Shown here in pieces: positions 56,669 to 64,000 of a stretch of DNA of 64,000 bases. A program made the translations under genes and the position numbers. Origin of the DNA: JADLHS01 sp964594985 (GTDB lineage Bacteria; Verrucomicrobiota; Verrucomicrobiia; Limisphaerales; JADLHS01); the NCBI GenBank assembly GCA_964594985.1, contig CAZQNQ010000008.1:1-64000 (forward strand), given 5' to 3'. The notes below the pieces were generated by a model that saw only the letters and a list, made by a program, of their open reading frames with translations, was not told the origin of the DNA and ran no database searches. Each line of letters starts with the position of its first letter. Within the stretch, counting starts at the first letter, position 1.

Positions 56669-58188
56669 CAGCGCGAGGCTTGCCGCGGAATGGTGCTGGT
56701 GGCCGGGCGGCTGATTTCGCCAACGCGATTCACGGCGCTCACGGCAATGGCGTCCACTTCTGGCGAAGTGAGGGCGGCTGATTGGACACTGCCGGGAAGG
56801 ATTTCTGTTTTCCAGCGGTTGTTCTGCCGGGTTTGAACGACCCAGAGACTTGGGGCAGCACCAGAACCCGAACGCCAACTGACGCGACTGCTATTCACCC
56901 GGCTGACGGTTACAACCGGAGTTTCCGCAGGAGCAGCCTTCAGCCATGGCATCGCCGGGATCAAGGCCGGCTCCGCATATGAACTCCGCTCCAACCTCGA
57001 GCTTAGGCCGGCGTTTTGCATCACACTTTTCATGTTCCAATGGACGTGTCCGGCGCTGACCGGTTGATTTGCTGCGATGCGAACTTGGTTGAGGATTTCG
57101 TCCGGCTTCCATTTTTCGGCGGTTTTGGTCGCATCAAGCCCGGGCCAGATATGCCGGCGTTTGGGATTCTGGGAATTCCACCAAGAGAGCAGCGCTGGGA
57201 AACTTTGTTCTTTAGGATCAATAGCCCAATACAACTGCGGCACCAGATAATCCAGCCAACCGTTCGCCAGCCATTTTCGGGAGTCGGCGTAAAGGCGGTC
57301 GTAGGCGTCGAGGCCTTTGATTTGCGGGGGATAGCCCGGTCGCCAGATGCCAAACGGACTGATCCCGAATTTCACCCATGGCTTGGCGGCCTTGATGTTT
57401 TCGTAAACCGTCTGGATGAATTTGTTGACGCTCTCACGCCGCCAATCCTCGCGACTCAATTTCCGCGGCGCGCCGTATTTCTTCCAACTGGCGGCGTCGG
57501 GGAATTCAAGCTCCCGGCCTTGGGCGTCCTTTTCCTGATAGGGATAAAAGTAATCATCGAAGTGGATGCCATCCACGTCGTAGCGCTTCAACACATCCAT
57601 GACCACCTGGAGCGAATGATCCTGGACCGCGGGCTCGCCGGGGTCGAGCCACAGGTAGCGACCGTAATCACGTACCAACTCCGGGCGCGTCTTGCTGATG
57701 TGATCGCTTGAGATCGGCGACACCGATTTGAAATGATGGGCGCGATAGGGATTGAACCAGGCATGCAGTTCGAGGCCGCGTTTATGCGCCTCAGCGATTG
57801 CGAATTCCAACGGGTCGTAAAACGGCGCGGGCGCCTGGCCCATCTTTCCGGTCAGGTATTCCGACCAGGGCTCTAGTTTGGAAGCGTAGAGCGCATCGCA
57901 GGCTGGGCGCACTTGAAAGATGATGGCGTTCATCTTCAACTGCTGCGCGCGTTCGAGGATGGCGAGCAACTCGGCTTTCTGCTCGGAGACGGGCAAGCCC
58001 GGCTTGGATGGCCAGACGCCGTTGCCAACGGTTGACACCCAGGCGCCGCGAAACTCCCGTTGCGGTTTTGGGGGACCTTTGTCAGGCGCCGCGCCAGTTG
58101 TCGCTGCGCCATCAGCGTGTCCGGACGCGCACAATCCTATGAGGACAGCCAGTACGCTCACCAAACACGACTGCGCCTTGAAATTCAT
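56668..58188 (-). CDS. GHL10/DUF187-type glycoside hydrolase (DigH/YngK-like)
   Basis: A 506-aa exported protein. The signal peptide (LVSVLAVLIGLCASGHADG) is followed by REFRGAWVSTVGNGVWPSKP, IIFQVRPACDALYASKLEPW and HAWFNPYRAHH. YDVDGIHFDDYFYPYQ, with its Asp pair, and GISPFGIWRPGYP complete the GHL10 TIM barrel (PF02638). E. coli DigH of this family cleaves denuded peptidoglycan glycan. The C-terminal 90 residues look like a fibronectin-type domain. The ATG at 58188 is preferred to a TTG 12 codons earlier. It faces the EF-hand gene across a shared terminator. Confidence 0.87.
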   Translation of the reverse strand: MNFKAQSCLVSVLAVLIGLCASGHADGAATTGAAPDKGPPKPQREFRGAWVSTVGNGVWPSKPGLPVSEQKAELLAILERAQQLKMNAIIFQVRPACDALYASKLEPWSEYLTGKMGQAPAPFYDPLEFAIAEAHKRGLELHAWFNPYRAHHFKSVSPISSDHISKTRPELVRDYGRYLWLDPGEPAVQDHSLQVVMDVLKRYDVDGIHFDDYFYPYQEKDAQGRELEFPDAASWKKYGAPRKLSREDWRRESVNKFIQTVYENIKAAKPWVKFGISPFGIWRPGYPPQIKGLDAYDRLYADSRKWLANGWLDYLVPQLYWAIDPKEQSFPALLSWWNSQNPKRRHIWPGLDATKTAEKWKPDEILNQVRIAANQPVSAGHVHWNMKSVMQNAGLSSRLERSSYAEPALIPAMPWLKAAPAETPVVTVSRVNSSRVSWRSGSGAAPSLWVVQTRQNNRWKTEILPGSVQSAALTSPEVDAIAVSAVNRVGEISRPATSTIPRQASR

Positions 58189-58382
58189 TAGCGATGAGAT
58201 ACCCGTCCTAAGATGTTTGTTCAATTATGAATCGAGAAGCTACATGAACGTGTCTGCAAACTCTGCCTATACCAAGGCATAGCTGGACGAACACACCTAG
58301 GAGGTCACTCAAGTTGAGGTTGGAAGCATAAACCCCAGCTTGCGCTTGCTCGTTCAAGGCGTATCCTCGCCTCACCAAGCCG

Positions 58383-60086
58383 ATGAATACTCAGACGCTT
58401 CCGGCCTTATCGCTCTCGGGCCGAACCCACTATCGCAGCAGCGGCGACATCAACTTCGCGAACTTCATCTTGTGGCTGATTCCCGCGCTGGTCGTGGCCG
58501 GCATCCTCGCCGCCTTGATGTATTGGCTGTTCCATGTCGGCCATTACTACATCATCATCGTTCCGGCATTGTGCGCGTTGGCCGTGGCAGGCATGGCACG
58601 ATTAGCCGTGGCCCAGGGTCATTGCCGCAATAAGCTCGTCGCGGGCTTGGTGGGGGCGGGACTCGGATTCGCGCTTTATCTGGGGACGTATTACGTGGGA
58701 ATGGTTTCCACGTTTGGAGCGGAGGTGGCCGCCCGGCCTGATTTCTTGGTGCAATACATCCGCCTGCGGCTCGCCACCGATGTGGTGCGCGATACCCACG
58801 GCGGACGCGACGATGAAACCAATCCCGGTCGCAACAGCGCCCAATGGCTCAACTGGGGACGGTTCGGGTTGGAATCACTGATGGTCGTCGGCATCGTCAC
58901 CTCGGCGGCGGCCCGGCGTGCCGGTAAAACTTATTGCGAACAGTGTCGCCGGTGGCTGGTGCGCGAAACGACGCCGTTCGATCCGTTGCAAGCCGAGACC
59001 CTCCTCGGCTGTTTGAACCGACACACCGCGCGGGAACTGGCCGCGTTTTGCCATTCCGCGCCCTATGCCACCGTACCCAATCTTACGATGGCGGTGGAGT
59101 ATTGTCCCACGCTCAAAGCAGGCACCACGCGTGATTGTCCCGTGTTCCTATCTCTGAAAAATGTGACGGCCAATCCCCAAGGCGTAACACTTGACGCGTT
59201 TGAACAGGCCAAGGGGAAAATCATCATGCAGCGGGTTGAGTTGAATCGGGATGAACTGCCGGCGCTGGCGACACGGTTTCCCGTTTTCACTTCGTACGTC
59301 GGCGCGGCGGCCGTCGCCGCATTGGCCCCCAAGCCCGAAATCGCACCGCCGCCTGGATCAATCGCATCTCGAAACGACTTGGCGCAGATAATATCCCTGT
59401 CGCCGGAGCATTGTGGCAAAGTGCTTACGCGCGCGATGATGGTGAAGGGCAATCTCCATTCCGCCATCGGCTTGATCAGCATGTTTGCCGGATTCGGACT
59501 GCTGGCTTGGGGCGCGACCTGCTTGGAAGAAGCGGAGAAGGCTCACGGCAACGGCGATGCACTGGGCGTTGGACTCTGCGTGACTGGCGGACTCGGGGTT
59601 TTGTTCGCGTTCGGCGGCATTTTTGTGGATTCCAGCTTTGGCGGCAACCGGATGCTGCGGAAAGCGTTCTTTGCCGCAGTCGCCCGGCGCGATGATGCCA
59701 TCGTTGATCCGGCTGATCCGGCCGCGCGCTTCGTTGAAATTGTTCCCAAGCTCAATTGGAACAAAGTGATGTTGGACAATGCCAGTGACATCGGCCTGCT
59801 GGTGGCGGACCCGGTCCAAAACGAAATCCGGTTTGAAGGCGATCGCGAACGCTGGCGGCTTCCGGCGGCTAGTATCACGAACGCGACGCTCGAGCACTAC
59901 GTTCACGGCAACGGGGCCGGCAAAACCAAGATGTTTTATGTGGTGCTACGCGCGTCTCGGCTCGATGGATTCTGGGAGGCGCCAATCCGGGAACGCCATG
60001 CCACCGGTCTGCTTTCCAGCAAGCGCAAGAAGATTGCCGCCAAACTTCACGCCGACATCCTGGCGATTTTCAAGTCGCCAGCGTAG
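58383..60086 (+). CDS. Unknown polytopic membrane protein
   Basis: A 567-aa protein that I do not recognise. Three or four N-terminal membrane helices (LWLIPALVVAGILAALMYWL, HYYIIIVPALCALAVAGMAR, LVAGLVGAGLGFALYLGTYY) precede a soluble part with a possible zinc site (YCEQCRRW). A second helical pair (LISMFAGFGLLAWGATCLEE, GLCVTGGLGVLFAFGGIFV) and a basic C-terminal domain (SSKRKKIAAKLHADIL) follow. The ATG at 58383 is 195 nt from the divergent GHL10 gene. Monocistronic. Function unknown. Confidence 0.75.
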   Translation: MNTQTLPALSLSGRTHYRSSGDINFANFILWLIPALVVAGILAALMYWLFHVGHYYIIIVPALCALAVAGMARLAVAQGHCRNKLVAGLVGAGLGFALYLGTYYVGMVSTFGAEVAARPDFLVQYIRLRLATDVVRDTHGGRDDETNPGRNSAQWLNWGRFGLESLMVVGIVTSAAARRAGKTYCEQCRRWLVRETTPFDPLQAETLLGCLNRHTARELAAFCHSAPYATVPNLTMAVEYCPTLKAGTTRDCPVFLSLKNVTANPQGVTLDAFEQAKGKIIMQRVELNRDELPALATRFPVFTSYVGAAAVAALAPKPEIAPPPGSIASRNDLAQIISLSPEHCGKVLTRAMMVKGNLHSAIGLISMFAGFGLLAWGATCLEEAEKAHGNGDALGVGLCVTGGLGVLFAFGGIFVDSSFGGNRMLRKAFFAAVARRDDAIVDPADPAARFVEIVPKLNWNKVMLDNASDIGLLVADPVQNEIRFEGDRERWRLPAASITNATLEHYVHGNGAGKTKMFYVVLRASRLDGFWEAPIRERHATGLLSSKRKKIAAKLHADILAIFKSPA

Positions 60087-60316
60087 CCAATCAGTATTAC
60101 GCACGAGACGTGCTGCAAAGAGCAGGGGAGCGAAATGTGGATGCCGACGCTTGAGGAAAAGAATTTTGGCTGGCGTGGGCGTATTACTAACTGACCGTCT
60201 CGCTAACACCGTCAACTAACTCACGTCCACGTCAGCCAATTGAAGATAACACGCCACGCCACCCCGTCCAACGACGGAGCGGGAAATAAGTTGGATAAAT
60301 CCTGTGCCGCGCCTTG

Positions 60317-61369
60317 CTAATTACGGTAGTTGCGGCGTTGCTGCGCGCGCACCGTCCGCAAGTGGCCATAGCCGACCAACATGCGCCGTTGCTCGTCCCA
60401 GAGCCGGAAGGTGAAGGACTTGAAACTCGAGATCAGCGTGATGGGCTTCACCGTCTGAAACAGCGGCTCGGCCTTGTGGCAGCGCTCCAGATTGTAATTT
60501 GGAATGCGTGCACTGAGATGGTGGATGTGGTGAAAGCCGATGTTGCCCGAGAACCATTGCAGCACCTTGGGCAGTTTGTAGAACGAACTGCCTTGCAAGG
60601 CCGCCTGCGCGTAATCCCAGTTCTCACTCCGCTCCCAATAAACCCCCTCGAATTGATGCTGCACGTAGAACAACCAGACGCCCGCCGAACCCGCCACCAT
60701 GAGGATGGTCAGTTGGATGATCAGAAACGCCTTCAGTCCGAAGATGTAGATCAAGCCGGCGCACATGAGGCCCACCACCAGCGTGGTGAGATGCACTGAA
60801 TAACGCTCACGGGTCGGGGCTTTCGGTTTCGGCACGCGATTGATGCCGAGAAACAAAACCATCGGCGCAATTACAAAGAGGATGAACGGATTACGCGCCA
60901 AGCGATAGGAGAAGCGCCGCCACCGTGAAGATTCCAGATATTCCTGCACCGTCAACGTCCACACGTCGCCCATCCCGCGCCGGTCCAAATCTCCGGAGGA
61001 CGAGTGGTGGATCGCATGTTCCCAGCGCCAGTGATAATACGGCGTGAACGTCAACACGCCCGTGATTGCGCCGACGATATGATTGGCGGTCTGCGATTTG
61101 AAGAACGAGCCATGCCCGCAATCGTGGAAAATGATGAACGCCCGCACCAACAATCCGCCGGCCACAACCGCCAGCGGAATCGTCAGCCACCACGACACTT
61201 TCAAGCTGAAATACATGGCGACCCAAAGCCCCAGGTACGGAATGATCGTGTTGACCATCTGCCAGACGGCCCGACCGACGGATGGCTTTTGATACCGGGC
61301 GACGATCTCTTTCCAACGCGAAACATCCGCGTGTGATGTGTCTTCGATAGATTTCAAATCACTTGTCAT
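60317..61369 (-). CDS. Membrane fatty-acid desaturase (omega-6/delta-12 type)
   Basis: A 350-aa integral membrane di-iron enzyme introducing double bonds into acyl chains. The three histidine boxes are HDCGH (82-86), HAIHH (118-122) and HHIHH (280-284, IGFHHIHHLSARIPNY), the delta-12/omega-3-like spacing. Hydrophobic pairs lie between the boxes. The ATG at 61369 fits the family length; the upstream open frame is not hydrophobic or family-like. Monocistronic. Confidence 0.9.
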   Translation of the reverse strand: MTSDLKSIEDTSHADVSRWKEIVARYQKPSVGRAVWQMVNTIIPYLGLWVAMYFSLKVSWWLTIPLAVVAGGLLVRAFIIFHDCGHGSFFKSQTANHIVGAITGVLTFTPYYHWRWEHAIHHSSSGDLDRRGMGDVWTLTVQEYLESSRWRRFSYRLARNPFILFVIAPMVLFLGINRVPKPKAPTRERYSVHLTTLVVGLMCAGLIYIFGLKAFLIIQLTILMVAGSAGVWLFYVQHQFEGVYWERSENWDYAQAALQGSSFYKLPKVLQWFSGNIGFHHIHHLSARIPNYNLERCHKAEPLFQTVKPITLISSFKSFTFRLWDEQRRMLVGYGHLRTVRAQQRRNYRN

Positions 61370-61681
61370 AATAAATTGATAACTCACTTGGAATAACCTG
61401 ACCTTGGCCGGCCAAGTCTTGGGAATCCACACCCGAACATTAGGGGGGAATTCCCCGTAGGGCAACTGCCAAAGCAGATTCTTTCTTGCTCGTTGGACCG
61501 ACAATTCCTGCAAATGCACAAAATTAGAAAATCGCAGTTTATCCCGCGTTAGGACCCAACATATTGCAATCATGCCGCGCCAGTCTGCGTGACAATTCGT
61601 CGCGGCACTAATTGTTACATTTGATGGCCGCTGGAAATTTTCGATTCACGGCATCGAGATGCGGTTGGGTAGGGTAAAGGC

Positions 61682-62013
61682 ATGAAAACCTCCATCACTC
61701 TCTGGAAATGCGCCGTCACCGTTTCAACCATTGCCTTGGCCGTTTTGGTTGTCCCAATCGCTTCGGCGCAGCCGCAAACCAACAAGCTGCGCGTGGGCGT
61801 TTATGATTCCCGCGCCGTGGCCGTCGCCTATGGCAATTCCACGGAATTCAAGGAGGCGATGAAGCCCGTTGAAGCCGAATACAAGAAAGCCAAGGAGGCG
61901 AAGGATGAAAAGCGCGTGAAGGAGATTGATGTCCAGATGGAATTGAAGCAACGCCGCGCCCACGAGCAAGGATTCAGCAGAAACCGCCGCTGCCCATGGA
62001 CCAGATCACCTAA
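61682..62013 (+). pseudogene. Decayed OmpH/Skp-like exported protein gene
   Basis: It starts normally: signal peptide VSTIALAVLVVPIASAQ, then LRVGVYDSRAVAVAYGNSTE and a charged helix (EYKKAKEAKDEKRVKEIDVQ) reminiscent of OmpH/Skp-like chaperones. After HEQGFS (61961-61978) the frame leaves coding-like sequence and runs 265 nt into the opposite transporter gene. In the +2 frame, from 61972, IQQKPPLPMDQIT and a stop at 62011-62013 look like the true C-terminus. The simplest reading is an internal out-of-frame deletion of the central region. Family membership is a guess from composition. Confidence 0.6.
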
Positions 62014-62055
62014 CACCTGGATTGAACTGCGGCGCGCCGGTCTCCAATCCGGCGT

Positions 62056-63288
62056 TCAATGCGGCAGCACGACCGCGCCGCTTTCCTCGACGTACTTCAC
62101 TTGCGGGATGAAACGCTTGCCGATGAGTAAAATCGCGAAGCCGAGCCATGAAGTCGCCATCAGGACCAGCGCCACCGGCATCATGGTGTGCGAATCAAAA
62201 ATGCCGATGCTTGCCGCGGCCAGTCCGGAAACGCCGATCTGCAAGAAGCCCAGCATGGCGGACGCACTGCCGATGTTCCGGCTGAACGGCACGAGCGCCA
62301 GTGCCGCCGCGTTCGGATAGGCCAGCCCCAGACTCGACAACGCGATGAACAGCAGCACCAGCGTGGCGTTCAAACCAAACCAGCCGCAGATCGTTCCCAC
62401 CAGTAGCAGCAACGCCGTCGGGCATTCCACCAGCAACGCGCCGCGAAAAATCTGTTCGCTGGAAAATCTGCGCAGCAACAGGACATTGATCTGATTACTG
62501 CCGATGAATCCGACCGACAGCCCAGCGAAGATCGCGCCAAATTTTTGCGCGCTCACCTGAAAGACTTCCATGAACACGATGGGCGAACTGGCCACATAAA
62601 CGAGCAATCCTGAGAACGCGAATGCTCCCGACAGCGCATACGTGATGAATTGCGGTTCTTTCAAGACCAGCGCGTAGTTCCGCAGAATCGGCCGCAGCCT
62701 CAACGAGACGCTTTTATCCGGCGGATGACCTTCCGGCAAAACAAAGCGCGCGATGAGCAGCATCACGAGCACGAACGCCGACAGGACGATGAACACCCAT
62801 TGCCAGCCCAGTTGCACCGCCACAAACACCCCGATGCTCGGCGCGAGCAGCGGCGAGGCGCTGATCACGAGGATCAGTAACGAGATGATCTTGGCCGTTT
62901 CATGCGCCGGAAAGAAATCCCGGACCATGGCCATCGCCGCGACTTGCGCCGCACAGCCACCCAACGCCTGCACGAAACGCAGCCCGATCAGCGTTTCCAC
63001 ATTCCGCGAAAACAAACACAGCACCGACGCCACGATGAACAGCACCAACCCCGCATACAACGGCAGCTTGCGTCCGAACCGATCCAACAGCGGCCCGTAG
63101 AAGAGTTGCGCCGCCGCCATGCCCGCAAAGTAGCTGGCCAGCGACAAGGAAACCTTGGCTGTGGAAGTGCCCAGCGCTTTGGCGATCTCCGGAAACGCCG
63201 GCAGATACATATCAATCGCGAACGGACTGATCGTGGACAGCGCGCCCAAGATGACGATGATCAAAACTCGGTTGTGCGTTTGGGACAT
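62056..63288 (-). CDS. Bcr/CflA-type multidrug MFS transporter
   Basis: A 410-aa, 12-helix major facilitator. ISPFAIDMYLPAFPEIAKAL is the Bcr/CflA signature in helix 1. Motif A is present as FYGPLLDRFGRKLPLYAG, with FVQALGGCAAQVAAMAMVRD in helix 4. It would export drugs or metabolites with proton antiport. The stop at 62056 is 42 nt from the remnant end of the convergent pseudogene. Monocistronic. Confidence 0.92.
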   Translation of the reverse strand: MSQTHNRVLIIVILGALSTISPFAIDMYLPAFPEIAKALGTSTAKVSLSLASYFAGMAAAQLFYGPLLDRFGRKLPLYAGLVLFIVASVLCLFSRNVETLIGLRFVQALGGCAAQVAAMAMVRDFFPAHETAKIISLLILVISASPLLAPSIGVFVAVQLGWQWVFIVLSAFVLVMLLIARFVLPEGHPPDKSVSLRLRPILRNYALVLKEPQFITYALSGAFAFSGLLVYVASSPIVFMEVFQVSAQKFGAIFAGLSVGFIGSNQINVLLLRRFSSEQIFRGALLVECPTALLLLVGTICGWFGLNATLVLLFIALSSLGLAYPNAAALALVPFSRNIGSASAMLGFLQIGVSGLAAASIGIFDSHTMMPVALVLMATSWLGFAILLIGKRFIPQVKYVEESGAVVLPH

Positions 63289-63319
63289 ATTTAAGAGCGA
63301 GCATCAAAATGCCGCTTGT

Positions 63320-63398
63320 GGTAGGGCGCGTCAGTCCTCTGCGCGCCGCGTTGTGGCCATCCGCAAGGACCGGCGCGCACGGAGTGACGCGCCCTACC
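63320..63398. repeat. Family A palindromic pair
   Basis: The left arm GGTAGGGCGCGTCAGTCCTC...GCGCGCCG and right arm CGGCGCGCACGGAGTGACGC...CCTACC are inverted copies around a 22-nt loop. The right arm is identical to 2-29. Confidence 0.85.
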
Positions 63399-63513
63399 AT
63401 CCAACGGGATGAAAGGGCGTGACCGCCAACCGTCCGGGGATTTTGACTCCATCAGCGCCGGACAAAAACCATTTCAATCCTTCCCGGTCAAGAGGTAAAG
63501 GCGTCGAAATTAA

Positions 63514-63556
63514 ACCACCGAGACGAAGAGGTTAGACAGAATTAACAGGATTCGTA
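63514..63556. repeat. Probable dispersed repeat, family H
   Basis: ACCACCGAGACGAAGAGG and CAGAATTAACAGGATTCG resemble short repeats common in environmental genomes. Only one copy is visible here, so the assignment is tentative. Confidence 0.4.
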
Positions 63557-63650
63557 AAAGAGCGAAACGGACCGGCGCTGAAAGCAACGCGACGCCCAAC
63601 ATTTTTCCACAGTTGACTCGGATTCCAGGCAGCTATTTACTCGGTTGCAG

Positions 63651-64000
63651 ATGGCGTCTGCAAACTCTATGCGTCTCTTACGGCTCAGAACTTCACGGTT
63701 GGCATTGATCTTCGCGATAGTCACCCTTGCTGCGCATCTGGGAATCGGTCTTTTGGTTACGACTGCCATTAAGAACCCGGCGCTAGCCGAACTTTGGCAT
63801 CGCTCCGTAAAGGTATATTGGCCGGCATTGGGTCTTGTTCAGCTTCTCGGGCTAAACGTCAACGTAGGATATATCACCGCCATCGCGATGATGATTATTT
63901 TCGCCCTGGCACAGTGGTGGGTGATTTTTTGCGCGGCAACATGGTTGATTCGTCTCTATTTTCGAAAACCTCCAGTCAGCAAAGTTGCACAATATTCGAT
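63651..64000 (+). CDS. Partial hypothetical membrane protein, cut by window end
   Basis: An open frame from ATG 63651 (or 63669) to the window edge, about 116 codons, with no stop. From 63669 it reads MRLLRLRTSRLALIFAIVTL, with hydrophobic helices at the start, around IGLLVTTAI, and at GYITAIAMMIIFALAQWWVI, then a basic segment RLYFRKPPVSK. At least three membrane segments are likely. Not recognised. Confidence 0.6.
   Translation, partial: MASANSMRLLRLRTSRLALIFAIVTLAAHLGIGLLVTTAIKNPALAELWHRSVKVYWPALGLVQLLGLNVNVGYITAIAMMIIFALAQWWVIFCAATWLIRLYFRKPPVSKVAQYS

Larger units (their letters stand above)
63289..63650. other. Intergenic region with family A pair and a second repeat
   Basis: A 362-nt stretch upstream of both the Bcr gene (leftward) and the last gene (rightward). 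It carries the family A palindrome (63320-63398) and a family H fragment (63514-63556). Short open frames here are translations of the repeats (VGRVTPCAP type). Confidence 0.6.

Overview
The window is about 64 kb of GC-rich bacterial DNA with dense, mostly short operons. The gene mix points to a Verrucomicrobiota member, probably of the Limisphaerales/Pedosphaera type. The pointers are many secreted plant-polysaccharide hydrolases, a TIGR03790-like protein, an mcsA-mcsB-clpC operon outside Firmicutes, a PQQ-type propeller protein, and secreted proteins ending in an RFYRV-like tail. This placement is inference; no rRNA or other phylogenetic marker lies in the window.

Layout. 1-16.8 kb is a pectin (rhamnogalacturonan) utilisation cluster. 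Five plus-strand genes encode GH2, a CE12-type acetylesterase, GH2, GH95 and a six-hairpin glycosidase. Facing them are two translationally coupled minus-strand genes for a PL4 rhamnogalacturonan lyase and a DUF4450 six-hairpin protein. 17-28.6 kb holds a zinc-ribbon SDR, a LuxR regulator with a degenerate receiver, FKBP, an unknown HxD...H...R protein, an MBOAT-like membrane protein, a PQQ propeller protein, a serine hydrolase, and a MASE1/PAS histidine kinase with its NarL-type regulator. 28.8-38.6 kb holds a large GH2, a 1254-aa secreted SpoIID-domain protein, an M3 oligopeptidase and an AT-rich orphan gene. 38.8-46.4 kb holds Kup, a BlaI / M56-secretin fusion pair with two apparent BlaI operators, carbonic anhydrase and PurE. 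46.7-51.8 kb is the ilvE-mcsA-mcsB-clpC operon, ending in a strong terminator. 51.9-64 kb holds a TIGR03790-like protein with an STN-S8 protease, an EF-hand protein, a GHL10 hydrolase, an unknown membrane protein, a fatty-acid desaturase, a decayed OmpH-like gene, a Bcr/CflA transporter and a cut-off membrane protein.

The two most unusual themes are these. (1) A BlaR1-like M56 metallopeptidase is fused to secretin-type modules and sits in an operon with a BlaI repressor, behind a promoter carrying two copies of a TCTCTACA-NN-TGTAGAGA dyad. (2) At least seven families of short palindromic repeats, plus one weaker candidate, are scattered through the window. Several copies lie in-frame inside genes or replace the 5' ends of secreted enzymes, and two sit flush against stop codons.

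The pectin enzymes form a plausible chain. PL4 cleaves the rhamnogalacturonan backbone, CE12 deacetylates it, GH2 enzymes remove galactosyl or related side groups, and GH95 removes fucosyl or galactosyl caps. No SusC/SusD pair, transporter or local regulator is visible in the cluster.
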